Below, piece by piece: positions 11,101 through 18,868 of a stretch of DNA of 64,000 bases. This DNA comes from UBA11090 sp035560555 (lineage in GTDB: Bacteria; Spirochaetota; Spirochaetia; Treponematales; Rectinemataceae): contig DATMZF010000074.1 in NCBI GenBank assembly GCA_035560555.1, forward strand, positions 1 to 64,000. Direction: 5' to 3'. The stretch's first letter is position 1. The number at the start of each line of letters is the position of its first letter. Below the pieces are notes generated by a model. It did no database searches and was not told the DNA's origin. It was given only the letters and a program-made list of their open reading frames with translations. A program made the translations under genes and the position numbers.

Positions 11101-12561
11101 GAAGGGAATCCCTTCGCCCTTCAGGCGCCTGCCGCCGGCGACTGGCAGATCACGGCGACCGCGGTGGACAAGTACGGCCTCAGCGCAAGTTCCACCGTTC
11201 CCGTGAAAATCTACGCGCCGATCGCGAATATCTCCGCGATCGTCAATGGCGGGCTGGCCGCCTATCTGCTCGCGGAAGACGGCAATCCGCTCAACGCGAG
11301 CGTCAGCTTTGCCGGTGGAATTTCGCCGAAAGTGTCGTGGATTTTGCGGCAGGGCGAGTTGAGCGTAGAAAAATCGGGACTTGACGCCAGCTTTGAGTAC
11401 GGCGAACTGAAGCTCTTCGCCGAAGGCTCTATCGGCCTCTCCCTGACGGTATCCGATTCGGGGCTGGCTGACGAAAGCGCCCAGGTAGTACTTAAGAGGG
11501 ACTATCCCATGGAATTGACCGCCAACGCCATCGCCGAATTGGTGAGCCCCGCGGCCGGCGATCTGTTCTGGGTGGGCGAAGCTGTGCCTGTCAAAGTCGC
11601 CGTCACGGGATTCAATGAACCTTCCTTCTCCATGGAAGTCGGTGGCACCCAGCTGGCGACGAGCGCCTGGACGCCGCTGGAGGGGAAACGGCTCTATAGC
11701 GCCGAAATTCCCGCGGCCGCGTTACAGAATGCGGGAGTTTTCGAATTGAACATCGCCGTCGGCGAAAAGCAGACGGTCCGCGCCATTCCTTCGTTTACGC
11801 TCAATGTGTATCAGAAGCGTTCCGGAATCTTCGTCGACAACGCTCCCGCGGAAATTGACCTCGATAATGAAGCCGGAACCGTCAGCGCCGTCATCGTGGG
11901 ACTGGGGGAAGGCATAAAAATCCAGTGGCATACCGATCTGTCGACCGTTCCGGCGGGAGATACCGCTACCCTTGACTTGAAGAACGCCGGGCTGATTCCG
12001 GGAGAGCGCTCCATAACGGCGGAAGCGGTCGTCGGGGAGGAAGTCGTCTCTTCGTTCACCTTCCCCTTGAAGGTCTATGGCGCCATGACTTTGCGGGTAA
12101 CGCCCGAGTCCGAACTTCTGATCCTCCAGAGGGGAGCGGCGGCAAACCTGGAAGCCGTCGCCCGTGACCGGGACGGGACGATCTTGACCGATGCGTCCAT
12201 AACCTGGACTTCACATCTCGATGGCTTGGTCGGAACCGGCGCGAGCCTGAATCTGGGCGCGCTGGCGGATCTCTCGGGAGGCGAACATATCTTCACCATC
12301 GAGGCGACCGGCAAGAATGGCTCCACGGTGACCGTGCTGAAAAAGATACAGATCAATGTCGCGGCCGAGGAAAAATCCGGAGAACAGGAGCAGAATGACG
12401 ATGGCGGCGGAAGCGGGGCCGGCGGAGGGTCGGAAGGCGTAACGGATGGATGGGGCCAGGGCCGCCCCATAGAGCAGGGCCAGGGCGCCAGAGGGCCAAT
12501 GGGGCCCGGGGGAAGACCGATAGGACCGAGGATGTTGTCGTTCCTTAAGAACAAGTTTTAA
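5116..12561 (+). CDS. Giant exported Ig/PKD-like repeat protein
   Basis: 2481 residues. The frame is open from 4984, but the ATG at 5116 has a strong RBS (GGGAGGGG, 5 nt away) and begins a classical signal peptide with a cut after about residue 32 (APVFG). The mature protein is a string of beta-rich modules of about 80-100 residues, with recurring boundaries such as 'VxVIDPxISI', 'PxxGAELILGNSITAMV' and 'GEYAITCVATDIFGKTAEAS'. This is typical of PKD, Ig-like and cadherin-type surface proteins. A fibronectin-III-like module lies around residues 350-450 (YRLFIDGVYKGKS...TTYKYYVMPYNKDG). No catalytic motif is visible. The last 60 residues are disordered and rich in Gly, Pro and Gln, ending in a short hydrophobic/basic tail. 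It lies 30 nt upstream of a predicted outer-membrane barrel, so a surface complex or secretion pair is likely. Low Cys content fits an extracellular location. Confidence 0.85.
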   Translation: MRKSPATNRFHAFKKIAVVFLMMLAAAAPVFGQIKSARARVLNQIPDVRTTKKANFGPGDILGTSLISITAQNGAAPAYLLLKLKIDFGEDGAWKDDFVEASMVKRVESNASFSFTNKDITNSIGDIRTNDFSMSRTLVEHTGITGFNDIMKLKMPEGIYSISLTVTEITLSDPTNINSSYTEGIKWIREGDSNSTIKFKVVTIGAISVEHKPKVDELYLKFKVPEIPVYTLAADGVDSKSETELVIKKGSEIVLSETKALAKSTAGSSAIKGYPSGTDEGSITYDLSKYKNLFRAGESYTFTITFKDWDKALITDKSDSFSFDSVKMSISESRTEFPYRPQFSWSFTTPDYSSWVSEYRLFIDGVYKGKSSGNSFQMEDFLSPSTTYKYYVMPYNKDGTAFLASGAGLEKSFTTDPHTKLDAKIDKPKNNGVLIKDTTYGFSGTATYYDEAKQKAVVWQIGAETKTGLEISYKPGRRYAGNSLSAYLKVTDSFDLASTSSPVYLTVLDPAIAIKGESSRTVDKGKAVLFELDSQNTRDLASYKWIVGGSEIGTGSQLNYTFPASGTYEVTVVGTTVADVDGNTKSFTSKPVSVTVAGAAPVVSISRPASGGELILGNSVNIVAAVTHENELSGQKWSVSGPDASQSGAEGGSLLFKPNEAGEYAITCVATDIFGKTAEASIRILVIDPNITITSPSNNAIFSISSVLTPKFNAPNADRIVWYLGGKAVNASSYALSLLGEGKFELYAAAYWNSIDVNGVVNSNYFKESERIIIEVIKSSPPTITIEFPKKDTILKTGEKYTFSSTTKVGSNLTGFTTDIWWVINGAKSAVATETITDSRDSSIDYTPPVTIGKSALAISSNAKNSDGIEAAQSLSVRLINPAVYLSAPPASEYPVGAAVPINASAVDADLYWIVDGGTPIKDWNKVFTTSGAHTIRAQWKATAASGSGGSAEFSGLSSNTVTLTIYGTEPPAITSFSPSNLLVRETIGVNTTFSLAASGDNPPLKTTWQIVNSGSQALESTGASLTHAFDMTGQYTVRGTVTDSRGLSTSKEWTVKIINPSIKIIYPTTGILFGLNAIPSPVVESQDLSSYVFKLGGAALAQDFNWNSLGVGSFSLVAEGSYAVSSQTSLKTIASAPVLFSVENKTPPSFSVEGVKDGDRIVAGQQYKFTVNRSGAEVFEWYKNGTLMPGSGLEYFFTPVASDREISFAVKGKLNNITVEKAFKVRVIDPYLSIVLPDTLMSNGLFPSQTAIPLQLERRDIDRVEWFLGTRAHTGQTLSLDAGSYTISVRGFAIGVRLPGGSYGEFGPVERGVTSRAITVAPRPSITGLTAPATLYTGQVLNASIATAGDMDGALISSLTWTVDGKILKQEKAPVSKNAVISDLPAGRHAIAVTLADIFGNRSSSETAVTVYKPLILSITQPASNASISPDTNVLVAMTVTSGQYSTITWKVNGTAVANSNFTTGYIGKLGSGVNDIAVIALDPLGKESGASVKVEVPSDFRLSLVAPSEGAELILGNSITAMVALEKGANSSVNLNDIAQNISWLVDDVDTGTKGATYKFTGNSAGDHTIQARYEFDRAADMIRTTAVRKISVREIATPVIKLPLNGASITYSIGDTIALSASGEPGATFSWLIDGAVVAMGGDAVFNPNGMAGQKQLRLVTSAMGRTLEKLATINLTVNSPPSISLSAPGVQYTGDALNWTVAAFDAEDQSANSPIELFFDGVKLANGSPRMLGAGDIGQHTLSVKATDSQGMSATKQVSVAVESGLLPIEIQSPMPGTIYYSGYDLRLMASLAGPAAAAKGSFGWTVQYLDDPTIAAQTFTGDSVVFRPAGLGETAITAKFADASGRDRGARKISVTIEREPLKLSIYWPHGSVVNAGETLTPSLMGLPANAPADKITWTLNGKTIDAVASLKAPQEPGLYSLMAQYAVNGSIDRAEIMFTVNGPPKVTITNLVSGGQYIAGNPIVLSAKVEDDQPYAGTIAWTTQSGSLGEGNPFALQAPAAGDWQITATAVDKYGLSASSTVPVKIYAPIANISAIVNGGLAAYLLAEDGNPLNASVSFAGGISPKVSWILRQGELSVEKSGLDASFEYGELKLFAEGSIGLSLTVSDSGLADESAQVVLKRDYPMELTANAIAELVSPAAGDLFWVGEAVPVKVAVTGFNEPSFSMEVGGTQLATSAWTPLEGKRLYSAEIPAAALQNAGVFELNIAVGEKQTVRAIPSFTLNVYQKRSGIFVDNAPAEIDLDNEAGTVSAVIVGLGEGIKIQWHTDLSTVPAGDTATLDLKNAGLIPGERSITAEAVVGEEVVSSFTFPLKVYGAMTLRVTPESELLILQRGAAANLEAVARDRDGTILTDASITWTSHLDGLVGTGASLNLGALADLSGGEHIFTIEATGKNGSTVTVLKKIQINVAAEEKSGEQEQNDDGGGSGAGGGSEGVTDGWGQGRPIEQGQGARGPMGPGGRPIGPRMLSFLKNKF

Positions 12562-12591
12562 CCGGGATTCTGGTTTTTCAAAGAGGTAATC

Positions 12592-15162
12592 ATGCAAAAG
12601 CGTATCCTGGCAATAATTGTATTTTGCCTTGCGGTGGCCAGTCTCTTCGGATTCGAGATCTCAGTGCCCAACGAGATTCCCGATTATAAAAACCTGGAAG
12701 TGAGGTTGACCACGGATGCCGGAGCGGGCCTTGCCCAAGCCCGCTTCTACTTTCTGGAGAAAGGTGAGGAAATACCGCTCTATGCCGAATTCACCGAAAA
12801 GGACGGCGTATGGAGCACCCTCATTCCTTTCAAGTACCTGCGCGGCGAAGAGTTCAGCTTCTACACCCAAGTGCAGACGAAACAGGGCAAGTTTCTGAGG
12901 AGTCCGGCTTCCGGTTATCAGAAAGCGAGGCTTTTGCACGATATCACTCCCCCCTCGGCAAAATTGAAGACACCAGAGGAAGCCGTGCTGGCGAAGGGCA
13001 AGGAACAACTCGTCGTCTTCGACATAAAAGAAGATAGCGAGATCGCCGATTTTGAGATTCTGTATGACGATGAGCCTTTGTCGGAAGCCGCTGTCTACCA
13101 GAATACTCTTTATTTTCTCGTGACCCCCTCCAAGGCCCAAAAGGACAAGAAGGCGACGGTGATAGTTTCGATGGTCGACCTCTACAACAACAAGTCCAGG
13201 GAGACCTTCGTCTTCGCGCTGGGCAAGGAGGCCGAACCCTTCTTCTCCGCCGAAGCGAAAGGGGCGGCGAGTCTCGATGTGGAGTATACCCTGGCGATGG
13301 GGGAGAGCGCGAATACCACCGATCTTGGCGTTTTCTTCGCCGATGTCCAACATGACGTGACGCTCGACTATTCTCTCGGAGGGGAAACCAAGCTGAAGGG
13401 TGGACCTTTCGCCCTCGAGCTTGGGCTCGAACTGAGCGACACCATCTCCGTCTTCGACATCCCCGAGGCATACCCCAACTCATTCATAGCCGATTACCAG
13501 AATATCATGAACATGTGGAATCCCTGGAACTTCGCCAATGAGTTCGACTACACGGGAGAGGAGCCAAGGAAGTTCTACAATTACAATACGATGTCGGCGC
13601 GATTCTCCATTCTGGATCCAGCCCTGGCTTACGCCTTCGGCGACCAGAAAATCAGCTTCCAGAGCGAGACGATCAAGGATTTCGAGTTCAGGGGCTCTTC
13701 GCTGGCCTTGGACATTCCCCTGCTGGAGCTATCGGTAGCCAAGGGACTTTCGGATCTGGGGCTCTATGAGACCGCCTGGCCACAGAATTTCTTTGGCCTC
13801 CAGGCTGGTCTGAATATCTTCGACTACTTCTGGCTGCAGACGAATCTCTCCTTCATCAGCTCGCTCCAAGGCAGATACGACGACATCGCGGCTTCGGGCG
13901 TCTCGCCAATCGGCGCTTTGTATCACCTGGGATCGGTGCGACCCGAGGAAAACCTGGTGTTCGGCCTTGGAACCGGAACGGACAACGGTCTCTTCACGCT
14001 CACCGCGGGGTTGGGATTGACCCTCTACGTCGATGACGCGAGCCAGATAATCGATAAGGATCAGTTGGCCTCGGACATCAATGACAGTTTCGACTTCGAC
14101 ATCAGCCCCTATCTCGGCTATGTCGATACGATCAACTCCATTTTCCCGGTTTTCGATTATTTCCCTCTGTCGTGGGGGCTCGCTTCCAAAGCGGTGAACC
14201 GTGAACTCTGGGGCGTCAGCTATGGCGCCGACCTGGAAGTGGAGGCGATCGGGCTGACCGGATGGTTCCACAAGACGGATGGCACCTACAAGAGCCTTGG
14301 GGCGTCCGTCGATTCCGACGAGATGGACCTCGGCGGCGCCTGGGAAATGAATATCGGCGACTTCAACGTCGCTCTCGGCTACGATTGGCTGAAGGACAAC
14401 ATCCCCGACATCCTCTTCACCGATATCCTGCCGCTGATCATTCCCAGCATGGCCTCGACGGCCGAGCCGACAGAGAACGATATCCAGAACATCACCCATA
14501 CAGCGGAATTCTCCATAGACACGCCAACCTCCAGCATTTTCGCCAACGTTTCGCTCGATTATACCTTCGAGTACGCGACGACCAACGCCGCGCAGCTCGC
14601 GGCCGAGACGACGGATGCCTCGACCAAGACCGCCATCGAGAATTCGATGATGAACGATACGACGATGACGCACACCGCCGCGTTGCAGGTGAAGAGCGGG
14701 CGGATAAAACTCGGCTCCATGATCTTTACGCTGGGAGCCAAGACGGAAGATTCCTATGTAACCTATGCCCTCGTCGATGGCGCCGCCGATGGCTCGAGCA
14801 TATGGGAATTCTCCTATGGCATCGATACGAGCGTGCAGCTGGACCGCTATAAGCTGAGCCTGGCCTTCGACCACGCGTGGAGCACGGCTGCTGCCTCGGA
14901 CGTTGAAATGGGCATGGAGACAAAGTTCTTCATCACGAAGGGCTTTCTGGACAAGATAACTCTCGAAGGAAGTTACGATCAGCTGTTCAATTCGGCCGTC
15001 ATGCAGCAATATGCCTTCGGCGGAGGTTTCACGCTCGAAAAGGCTTTCGGGGTGCTGGATACGAGCATCGATCTTCAGGTCGACTTCGTCGATTCGCTGG
15101 TCGACAATACCGATGATGCGTTGACCGCGGCGCTCACGGTTTCGGGAGGCATTTCGCTTTAG
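12592..15162 (+). CDS. Predicted outer-membrane beta-barrel protein
   Basis: 856 residues, ATG 12592 with AGAGGT upstream. A signal peptide is cut after about residue 20 (SLFG). Residues 20-215 look like two Ig-like periplasmic domains (a DITPPSAKLKTPEEA-type boundary, then FDIKEDSEIADFEILYDDEP). From about residue 220 to the end there are alternating hydrophobic/polar strands of 9-12 residues with many aromatic residues (LDVEYTLAMG, HDVTLDYSL, FALELGLELSD, KLSLAFDHAW, ITLEGSYDQL). They are separated by Asp/Asn-rich turns, as in large barrels or treponemal OMPs. The C-terminus is strand-like but lacks the usual terminal Phe. It forms an operon with the 2481-residue protein, for which it may be an anchor or export partner. 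No named family is recognised. Confidence 0.7.
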   Translation: MQKRILAIIVFCLAVASLFGFEISVPNEIPDYKNLEVRLTTDAGAGLAQARFYFLEKGEEIPLYAEFTEKDGVWSTLIPFKYLRGEEFSFYTQVQTKQGKFLRSPASGYQKARLLHDITPPSAKLKTPEEAVLAKGKEQLVVFDIKEDSEIADFEILYDDEPLSEAAVYQNTLYFLVTPSKAQKDKKATVIVSMVDLYNNKSRETFVFALGKEAEPFFSAEAKGAASLDVEYTLAMGESANTTDLGVFFADVQHDVTLDYSLGGETKLKGGPFALELGLELSDTISVFDIPEAYPNSFIADYQNIMNMWNPWNFANEFDYTGEEPRKFYNYNTMSARFSILDPALAYAFGDQKISFQSETIKDFEFRGSSLALDIPLLELSVAKGLSDLGLYETAWPQNFFGLQAGLNIFDYFWLQTNLSFISSLQGRYDDIAASGVSPIGALYHLGSVRPEENLVFGLGTGTDNGLFTLTAGLGLTLYVDDASQIIDKDQLASDINDSFDFDISPYLGYVDTINSIFPVFDYFPLSWGLASKAVNRELWGVSYGADLEVEAIGLTGWFHKTDGTYKSLGASVDSDEMDLGGAWEMNIGDFNVALGYDWLKDNIPDILFTDILPLIIPSMASTAEPTENDIQNITHTAEFSIDTPTSSIFANVSLDYTFEYATTNAAQLAAETTDASTKTAIENSMMNDTTMTHTAALQVKSGRIKLGSMIFTLGAKTEDSYVTYALVDGAADGSSIWEFSYGIDTSVQLDRYKLSLAFDHAWSTAAASDVEMGMETKFFITKGFLDKITLEGSYDQLFNSAVMQQYAFGGGFTLEKAFGVLDTSIDLQVDFVDSLVDNTDDALTAALTVSGGISL

Positions 15163-15181
15163 AGCGCTTTTCGGGACTCAT

Positions 15182-15223
15182 ACAGCCAAGCCGGTTTTTT
15201 TTGGACCCGCTTGGCTGTTTTTT
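15182..15223 (+). terminator. Intrinsic terminator after the barrel gene
   Basis: The 10-bp stem ACAGCCAAGC/GCTTGGCTGT (15182-15191 with 15209-15218) is followed by a T-run. The T-run is present only in the plus orientation. The hairpin abuts the stop codon of the convergent ChrB-like gene. Confidence 0.9.
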
Positions 15224-15755
15224 ATATGGAGGACCGCTCGACCTGCTTCCCGAACAGCCGGAAATCCTTTTCGCATTCGACGAGCCTCGTCGACGACGTC
15301 TCCCCGAGAGGGGCCTTGAAGAAATCCCGCGCCCTGATTTTGGGAAGCCAGGTTTTCAGCCGCTGCAGTTCGGCCTCGTTTTCCTCGAGTTCCCCGAAGG
15401 TCAGATGCCGCGCGTCGCGTTCTTTTTGCAGCTCTTCATGGAAATTGTCGCACTGTTCCAGAAACTCCTCGTATTCATCCGAGGAATGGCTTCTGAGCTT
15501 CTCGACCAGGGCATCGTTTTCCGCTTGATCCTGAACATTGATATGGAAGAGCTGAACATTCCCGCCGCGTTTCGCTATTTCTTCCTTAAGCTCCCCGAGC
15601 TTTTCGTCCATGCCGTTCGCGACGGGCAGAAGACATATGGAATTCTGCAGGTACAGAGCGCCGAGGCTTTTGAGCTTGCGCCACGCGTATGCCCTATGCG
15701 TGGAGGGAAGGGCGGGAATCTGATAGATAAAAAGCGACCACGATGATTTTGCCAT
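15222..15755 (-). CDS. ChrB N-terminal-domain-like protein
   Basis: 177 residues from the ATG at 15755; an upstream in-frame ATG at 15812 is less likely. The N-terminal 60 residues carry the signature of the ChrB N-terminal domain: W.LFIYQIPALPSTHRAYAWRKLKSLGALYLQNSICLLP. In chromate-resistance ChrB proteins this domain is a regulatory part preceding a catalytic-like C-terminal domain. Here it stands alone, followed by about 100 residues of charged helix, probably coiled coil (EYEEFLEQCDNFHEELQKE). No chrA transporter is nearby, so a chromate role is not supported. It converges on the outer-membrane barrel gene. Confidence 0.7.
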   Translation of the reverse strand: MAKSSWSLFIYQIPALPSTHRAYAWRKLKSLGALYLQNSICLLPVANGMDEKLGELKEEIAKRGGNVQLFHINVQDQAENDALVEKLRSHSSDEYEEFLEQCDNFHEELQKERDARHLTFGELEENEAELQRLKTWLPKIRARDFFKAPLGETSSTRLVECEKDFRLFGKQVERSSI

Positions 15756-15914
15756 ATCCGCACAGTAGCCAGAAATTTGCCTCTGCACAAGACGCAAGGC
15801 GGGAGCGAACAACGTTTGGCGATGATCGACTCGTCGCGGATACGGCGGAGGCCGCCTTGTTCTTGTGCCTCCTGATCCCTATAGTTGAGGCATCAATATA
15901 GCGAAGGAGAAAAC

Positions 15915-16133
15915 ATGCCCGATCCTAAAAAAACCGATCCCAAGGCCCCGAAATTTCTTGAACTCACCATTACGGGGCCCGATGGAGCCTTCTGGGGCAA
16001 AGTCGTCGCCCAGGAAAAACAATTCGCTTCAGGCTCAGTAGGCTTCTACGCGAACGGAAAAGTCGAAAACCCCGAGAGCCATGAGCGCTACCAGACCGGC
16101 TTCAATATCACGCTCATAGGAAGCAAGCCTTGA
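15915..16133 (+). CDS. Conserved small protein, unknown function
   Basis: 72 residues. The ATG at 15915 has an ideal AAGGAG 7 nt upstream; the in-frame ATG 30 nt earlier has none. The N-terminus is Lys/Pro/Asp-rich (DPKKTDPKAPK), followed by a compact beta-rich core with FLELTITGPDGAFWGKVV and KQFASGSVGFYANGKV. There is no signal or membrane segment, so it should be a cytosolic single-domain protein. I believe similar small proteins occur in other spirochaetes, but I cannot verify this here. Confidence 0.65.
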   Translation: MPDPKKTDPKAPKFLELTITGPDGAFWGKVVAQEKQFASGSVGFYANGKVENPESHERYQTGFNITLIGSKP

Positions 16134-16153
16134 CCCTTCTTCCCATGGACTCA

Positions 16154-16966
16154 TCAGCCTAGGGCTACGTCCAGCACCATCATGAGGGCGAAGCCGAGCA
16201 TTGTGCCGATGGTGGCCAAGTGTCCGTTGCCTTCCCTGTTGGCTTCGGGGAGGACTTCCTCGGCGACGACGTAGATCATGGCGCCGGCCGCGAAGGCGAG
16301 GGCGTAGGGAAGGATCGGCCGCATCGTGCCGACGAGCGTCGCGCCGATGACGCCGGCTATCGGCTCGACGATTCCCGAAGCCTGGCCGTAGAAGAAACTC
16401 TTGAACCTTCCCATGCCGTCGCGGCGCAATGGAATGGAGACAGCCGCGCCCTCGGGGAAATTCTGGAGCCCGATGCCCAGGGCGAGCGCGATGGCCCCGG
16501 CCAGATTCGCCGACTGTATGCCCGCTCCCACGGCGCCGAAACCGACGCCGACGGCGAGACCCTCAGGGATATTATGCAGCGTGATCGCCAGCACGAGGAG
16601 GGTGCTGCGTTTCCAGTTCGTCTTGATGCCCTCCGCCTCGTCCCGCTTATATTCTATATGAAGGTGGGGCAGGAGCATGTCGACAAGGCGGAGGAAGATG
16701 CCGCCGCTTAAAAAACCGACGAGAGGCGGGATCCACTTAACCATTCCCATGCTCTCGGATAGATCGATGGCGGGAGCGAGCAGCGACCAGAAACTTGCCG
16801 CTATCATGACGCCAGCGGCGAATCCAAGCATCCCGTCGAGCACGCGGCGGTTGATAGTCTTGAAAAAGAAGACCATCCCGGCTCCCAAAGCCGTTACTCC
16901 CCAGGTGAAGAGGGTGGCGAATAGTGTCTGGACGACGGGAGACATCGTGTTCAGCCAATTAAGCAT
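16154..16966 (-). CDS. ZIP-family divalent metal transporter
   Basis: 270 residues with eight hydrophobic segments. It carries the ZIP metal-site motifs HNIPEG (residues 131-136, TM4) and QNFPEG (168-173, TM5), where His, Asn and Glu line the binuclear site. The TM3-TM4 loop holds a His-containing stretch (HLHIEYK). The RBS AGGAGG lies 7 nt before the ATG. ZIP proteins import Zn2+, Fe2+ or Mn2+ into the cytosol, and the length and HNIPEG form are closest to the ZupT/GufA subfamily. The TM5 motif has Gln-Asn where many ZIPs have His-Asn or Glu-Asn, which may shift metal preference. It is a single gene facing the DUF1576 gene. Confidence 0.92.
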   Translation of the reverse strand: MLNWLNTMSPVVQTLFATLFTWGVTALGAGMVFFFKTINRRVLDGMLGFAAGVMIAASFWSLLAPAIDLSESMGMVKWIPPLVGFLSGGIFLRLVDMLLPHLHIEYKRDEAEGIKTNWKRSTLLVLAITLHNIPEGLAVGVGFGAVGAGIQSANLAGAIALALGIGLQNFPEGAAVSIPLRRDGMGRFKSFFYGQASGIVEPIAGVIGATLVGTMRPILPYALAFAAGAMIYVVAEEVLPEANREGNGHLATIGTMLGFALMMVLDVALG

Positions 16967-17071
16967 CGACTTTCCTCCTGATGAATCTGTTTCCAGTATA
17001 GCGAGGAATAAGGTTTCCGGGCAAATATCCGCCTCGCGCTCAGCTTTATGGCCAGGCTGTGAATGTATTTA

Positions 17072-17100
17072 TTGACTTGGCCTGTTTCATACCCTAGACT
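17072..17100 (+). promoter_or_regulatory. Promoter for the DUF1576 gene
   Basis: TTGACT (17072-17077), a 17-nt spacer and TAGACT (17095-17100). Transcription would start about 15 nt before the TTG start codon, leaving room for the GGGAGG at 17111. Confidence 0.65.
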
Positions 17101-17121
17101 GCAAAAAACCGGGAGGCGCCA

Positions 17122-18369
17122 TTGGCCACGCGCGACCATGTTCTCCATCGATTTGTTGCGGCGACTATTATGCTCTTTTTTATTTTTGGGATTCTCGCGG
17201 ATGGTCCAGGGCGGAGTTTGGAAGGTTTTTTGCGACTTCAGGTGAGCCCGACACGATTATTGAGCGATTTCACCGCCATGGAGGGGACGGGAGCGGCGTT
17301 CGTCAACGCCGCCTGCGTCGGTTTGGTGGGGCTGCTCTTCCTGAGATTGAATAAGATATCCCTCTCAGGACCTACCGTGGCCGCGCTCTTCACCATGATC
17401 GGCTTCGCCCTGTTTGGGAAAACCCTGCTGAACTGCCTTCCCATAATGATCGGCGTGAGCATCGCAGCCGTCCTCATCGGGAAGCAGCCCAAGGAATACA
17501 GCCTGATCGCCATGTTCGGAACGGCTCTTGGCCCGATCGTCAGTTACGTTGCCTTCGAAATGGGCTTCCCCCCCGTGGTGGCGCTTCCCGCGTCGCTGAT
17601 CATAGGCGTCCTCACCGGCGTTCTCGTCCCCCCGCTCGCCATAACAATGCTTCACCTCCATCAGGGGTACAATCTCTACAACGTGGGCTTGACGGCGGGG
17701 TTCCTGGGGCTGTTCGCGGCATCCCTGCCGAGCGCGGGAGGCCGGGATATATCGGCCATCGTGCAGTGGGGCGAGGTCGCCAGCCCGTGGCTGATCCTCA
17801 TCATACCGGTCCTGAGCTCGATTTCCATATTCTTGGCCTTCGCTTCCAGCGGACGCCGGTCGTGGAAGGAATTTCTCGCGATCCAGAAACTTTCCGGACG
17901 CCTGCCCTCCGATTTCTGCGACCTGGAAGGGCCAGGAGGGGCTCTCCTCAACGCGGGCATTCTCGGTCTCATCTACAGCGCTTACATCGCCATCATCGGC
18001 GCGCCATTCAATGGCCCGGTTCTGGGCGGCTTAATGACAGTGATCGGGTTCGGTCTTTTCGGCAAACATGCCAGGAATGTACTCCCCGTCTTTATCGGCC
18101 TTTTTCTGGCGGCTCTGCTGTTCGGGAAGAATCTGACCGAATCCTGGGTCGTGCTGGCTTTTCTCTTCGGGACGGGACTCGCCCCGCTCGCGGGGGAGTT
18201 CGGCATCTTGGTAGGCATTATGGCTGGCTTTCTGCACCTGGTGGTCGTCGAGCGCACGGGCACCTGGCACGGCGGCATGAACCTCTACAACAACGGCTTC
18301 GCTAGCGGACTGACAGCGACGCTGATCGTCTCGGTGATAGAGTGGTACAAGACAAATGCGCAGCGATAA
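17122..18369 (+). CDS. DUF1576 multi-spanning membrane protein
   Basis: 415 residues from TTG 17122, with GGGAGG 5 nt upstream. About 12 transmembrane helices are visible. The sequence is an internal duplication: each half contains a 'SDFxxxEGxGAALxNAxxxGL' block (LLSDFTAMEGTGAAFVNAACV in the first half, PSDFCDLEGPGGALLNAGIL in the second). Each half also has a 'TMIGFALFGKTLLNCLPIMIGV' / 'TVIGFGLFGKHARNVLPVFIGL' block and a Tyr-Asn motif (HQGYNLYNVGLTAGFLGL; GGMNLYNNGFASGLTA). This fits the DUF1576 family, whose substrate is unknown. The duplication suggests an inverted-repeat transporter fold. It is followed after 24 nt by a small gene of unknown function. Confidence 0.85.
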   Translation: MATRDHVLHRFVAATIMLFFIFGILADGPGRSLEGFLRLQVSPTRLLSDFTAMEGTGAAFVNAACVGLVGLLFLRLNKISLSGPTVAALFTMIGFALFGKTLLNCLPIMIGVSIAAVLIGKQPKEYSLIAMFGTALGPIVSYVAFEMGFPPVVALPASLIIGVLTGVLVPPLAITMLHLHQGYNLYNVGLTAGFLGLFAASLPSAGGRDISAIVQWGEVASPWLILIIPVLSSISIFLAFASSGRRSWKEFLAIQKLSGRLPSDFCDLEGPGGALLNAGILGLIYSAYIAIIGAPFNGPVLGGLMTVIGFGLFGKHARNVLPVFIGLFLAALLFGKNLTESWVVLAFLFGTGLAPLAGEFGILVGIMAGFLHLVVVERTGTWHGGMNLYNNGFASGLTATLIVSVIEWYKTNAQR

Positions 18370-18393
18370 ATCTGCGAAAAAAGGAAATCCACA

Positions 18394-18825
18394 GTGAAGC
18401 GCAGAGATTTTCTCGTTCATCTCATAAGCGAGGTATCGAGTTTTATCCTTCAGGAACAGCCGCGCAAGATGGTCATCTCCCTTCACCAGGAGACGGACGG
18501 CATCCATCTGGCGGTGATAGACGACAGACAGCGCAGCGACGCGGAAGTCAAGGAAATCGAGCGTTCGCTCAACGCCGCCAAGAGACCGGAATTGGCGGGC
18601 TACTACGGAGAGATGGCGGGGCACGATCTTCTCGGCAGCGCCCGGCTCAATCTCGTCGGCTGGCAGATAAAGCACGCCGATGTCATGAAGACGCCGGAGG
18701 GTGGCGTCATGCTCAATATGTGGATAGGCGGCGAGGGCTTCGAATACAGGAAGTTCACGTTGGATCTCGCGGATGGAAACGGGACAAGGCCAGAGGGCGA
18801 GGCCGGACCCGGAAAAAGGAAATGA
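18394..18825 (+). CDS. Conserved hypothetical cytosolic protein
   Basis: 143 residues from GTG 18394 (AAGGAAA upstream), 24 nt after the DUF1576 gene and probably co-transcribed. The N-terminus is amphipathic (RRDFLVHLISEVSSFILQ). The middle is an alpha/beta domain with VISLHQETDGIHLAVIDD and LVGWQIKHADVM. A Gly-rich strand region (GGVMLNMWIGGEGFEYRKFTLDL) precedes a disordered charged tail. There is no signal peptide or membrane segment, and no family is recognised. Confidence 0.6.
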   Translation: MKRRDFLVHLISEVSSFILQEQPRKMVISLHQETDGIHLAVIDDRQRSDAEVKEIERSLNAAKRPELAGYYGEMAGHDLLGSARLNLVGWQIKHADVMKTPEGGVMLNMWIGGEGFEYRKFTLDLADGNGTRPEGEAGPGKRK

Positions 18826-18833
18826 TCGAAGTG

Positions 18834-18862
18834 TTGCCTGGCCGCGGCTAAGTCGCTATAGT
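18834..18862 (+). promoter_or_regulatory. Promoter giving a leaderless sbcB transcript
   Basis: TTGCCT (18834-18839), a 17-nt spacer and TATAGT (18857-18862), with the ATG only 6 nt after the -10 box. Transcription would begin at or within 1-2 nt of the start codon. Confidence 0.5.
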
Positions 18863-18868
18863 CAAGGC

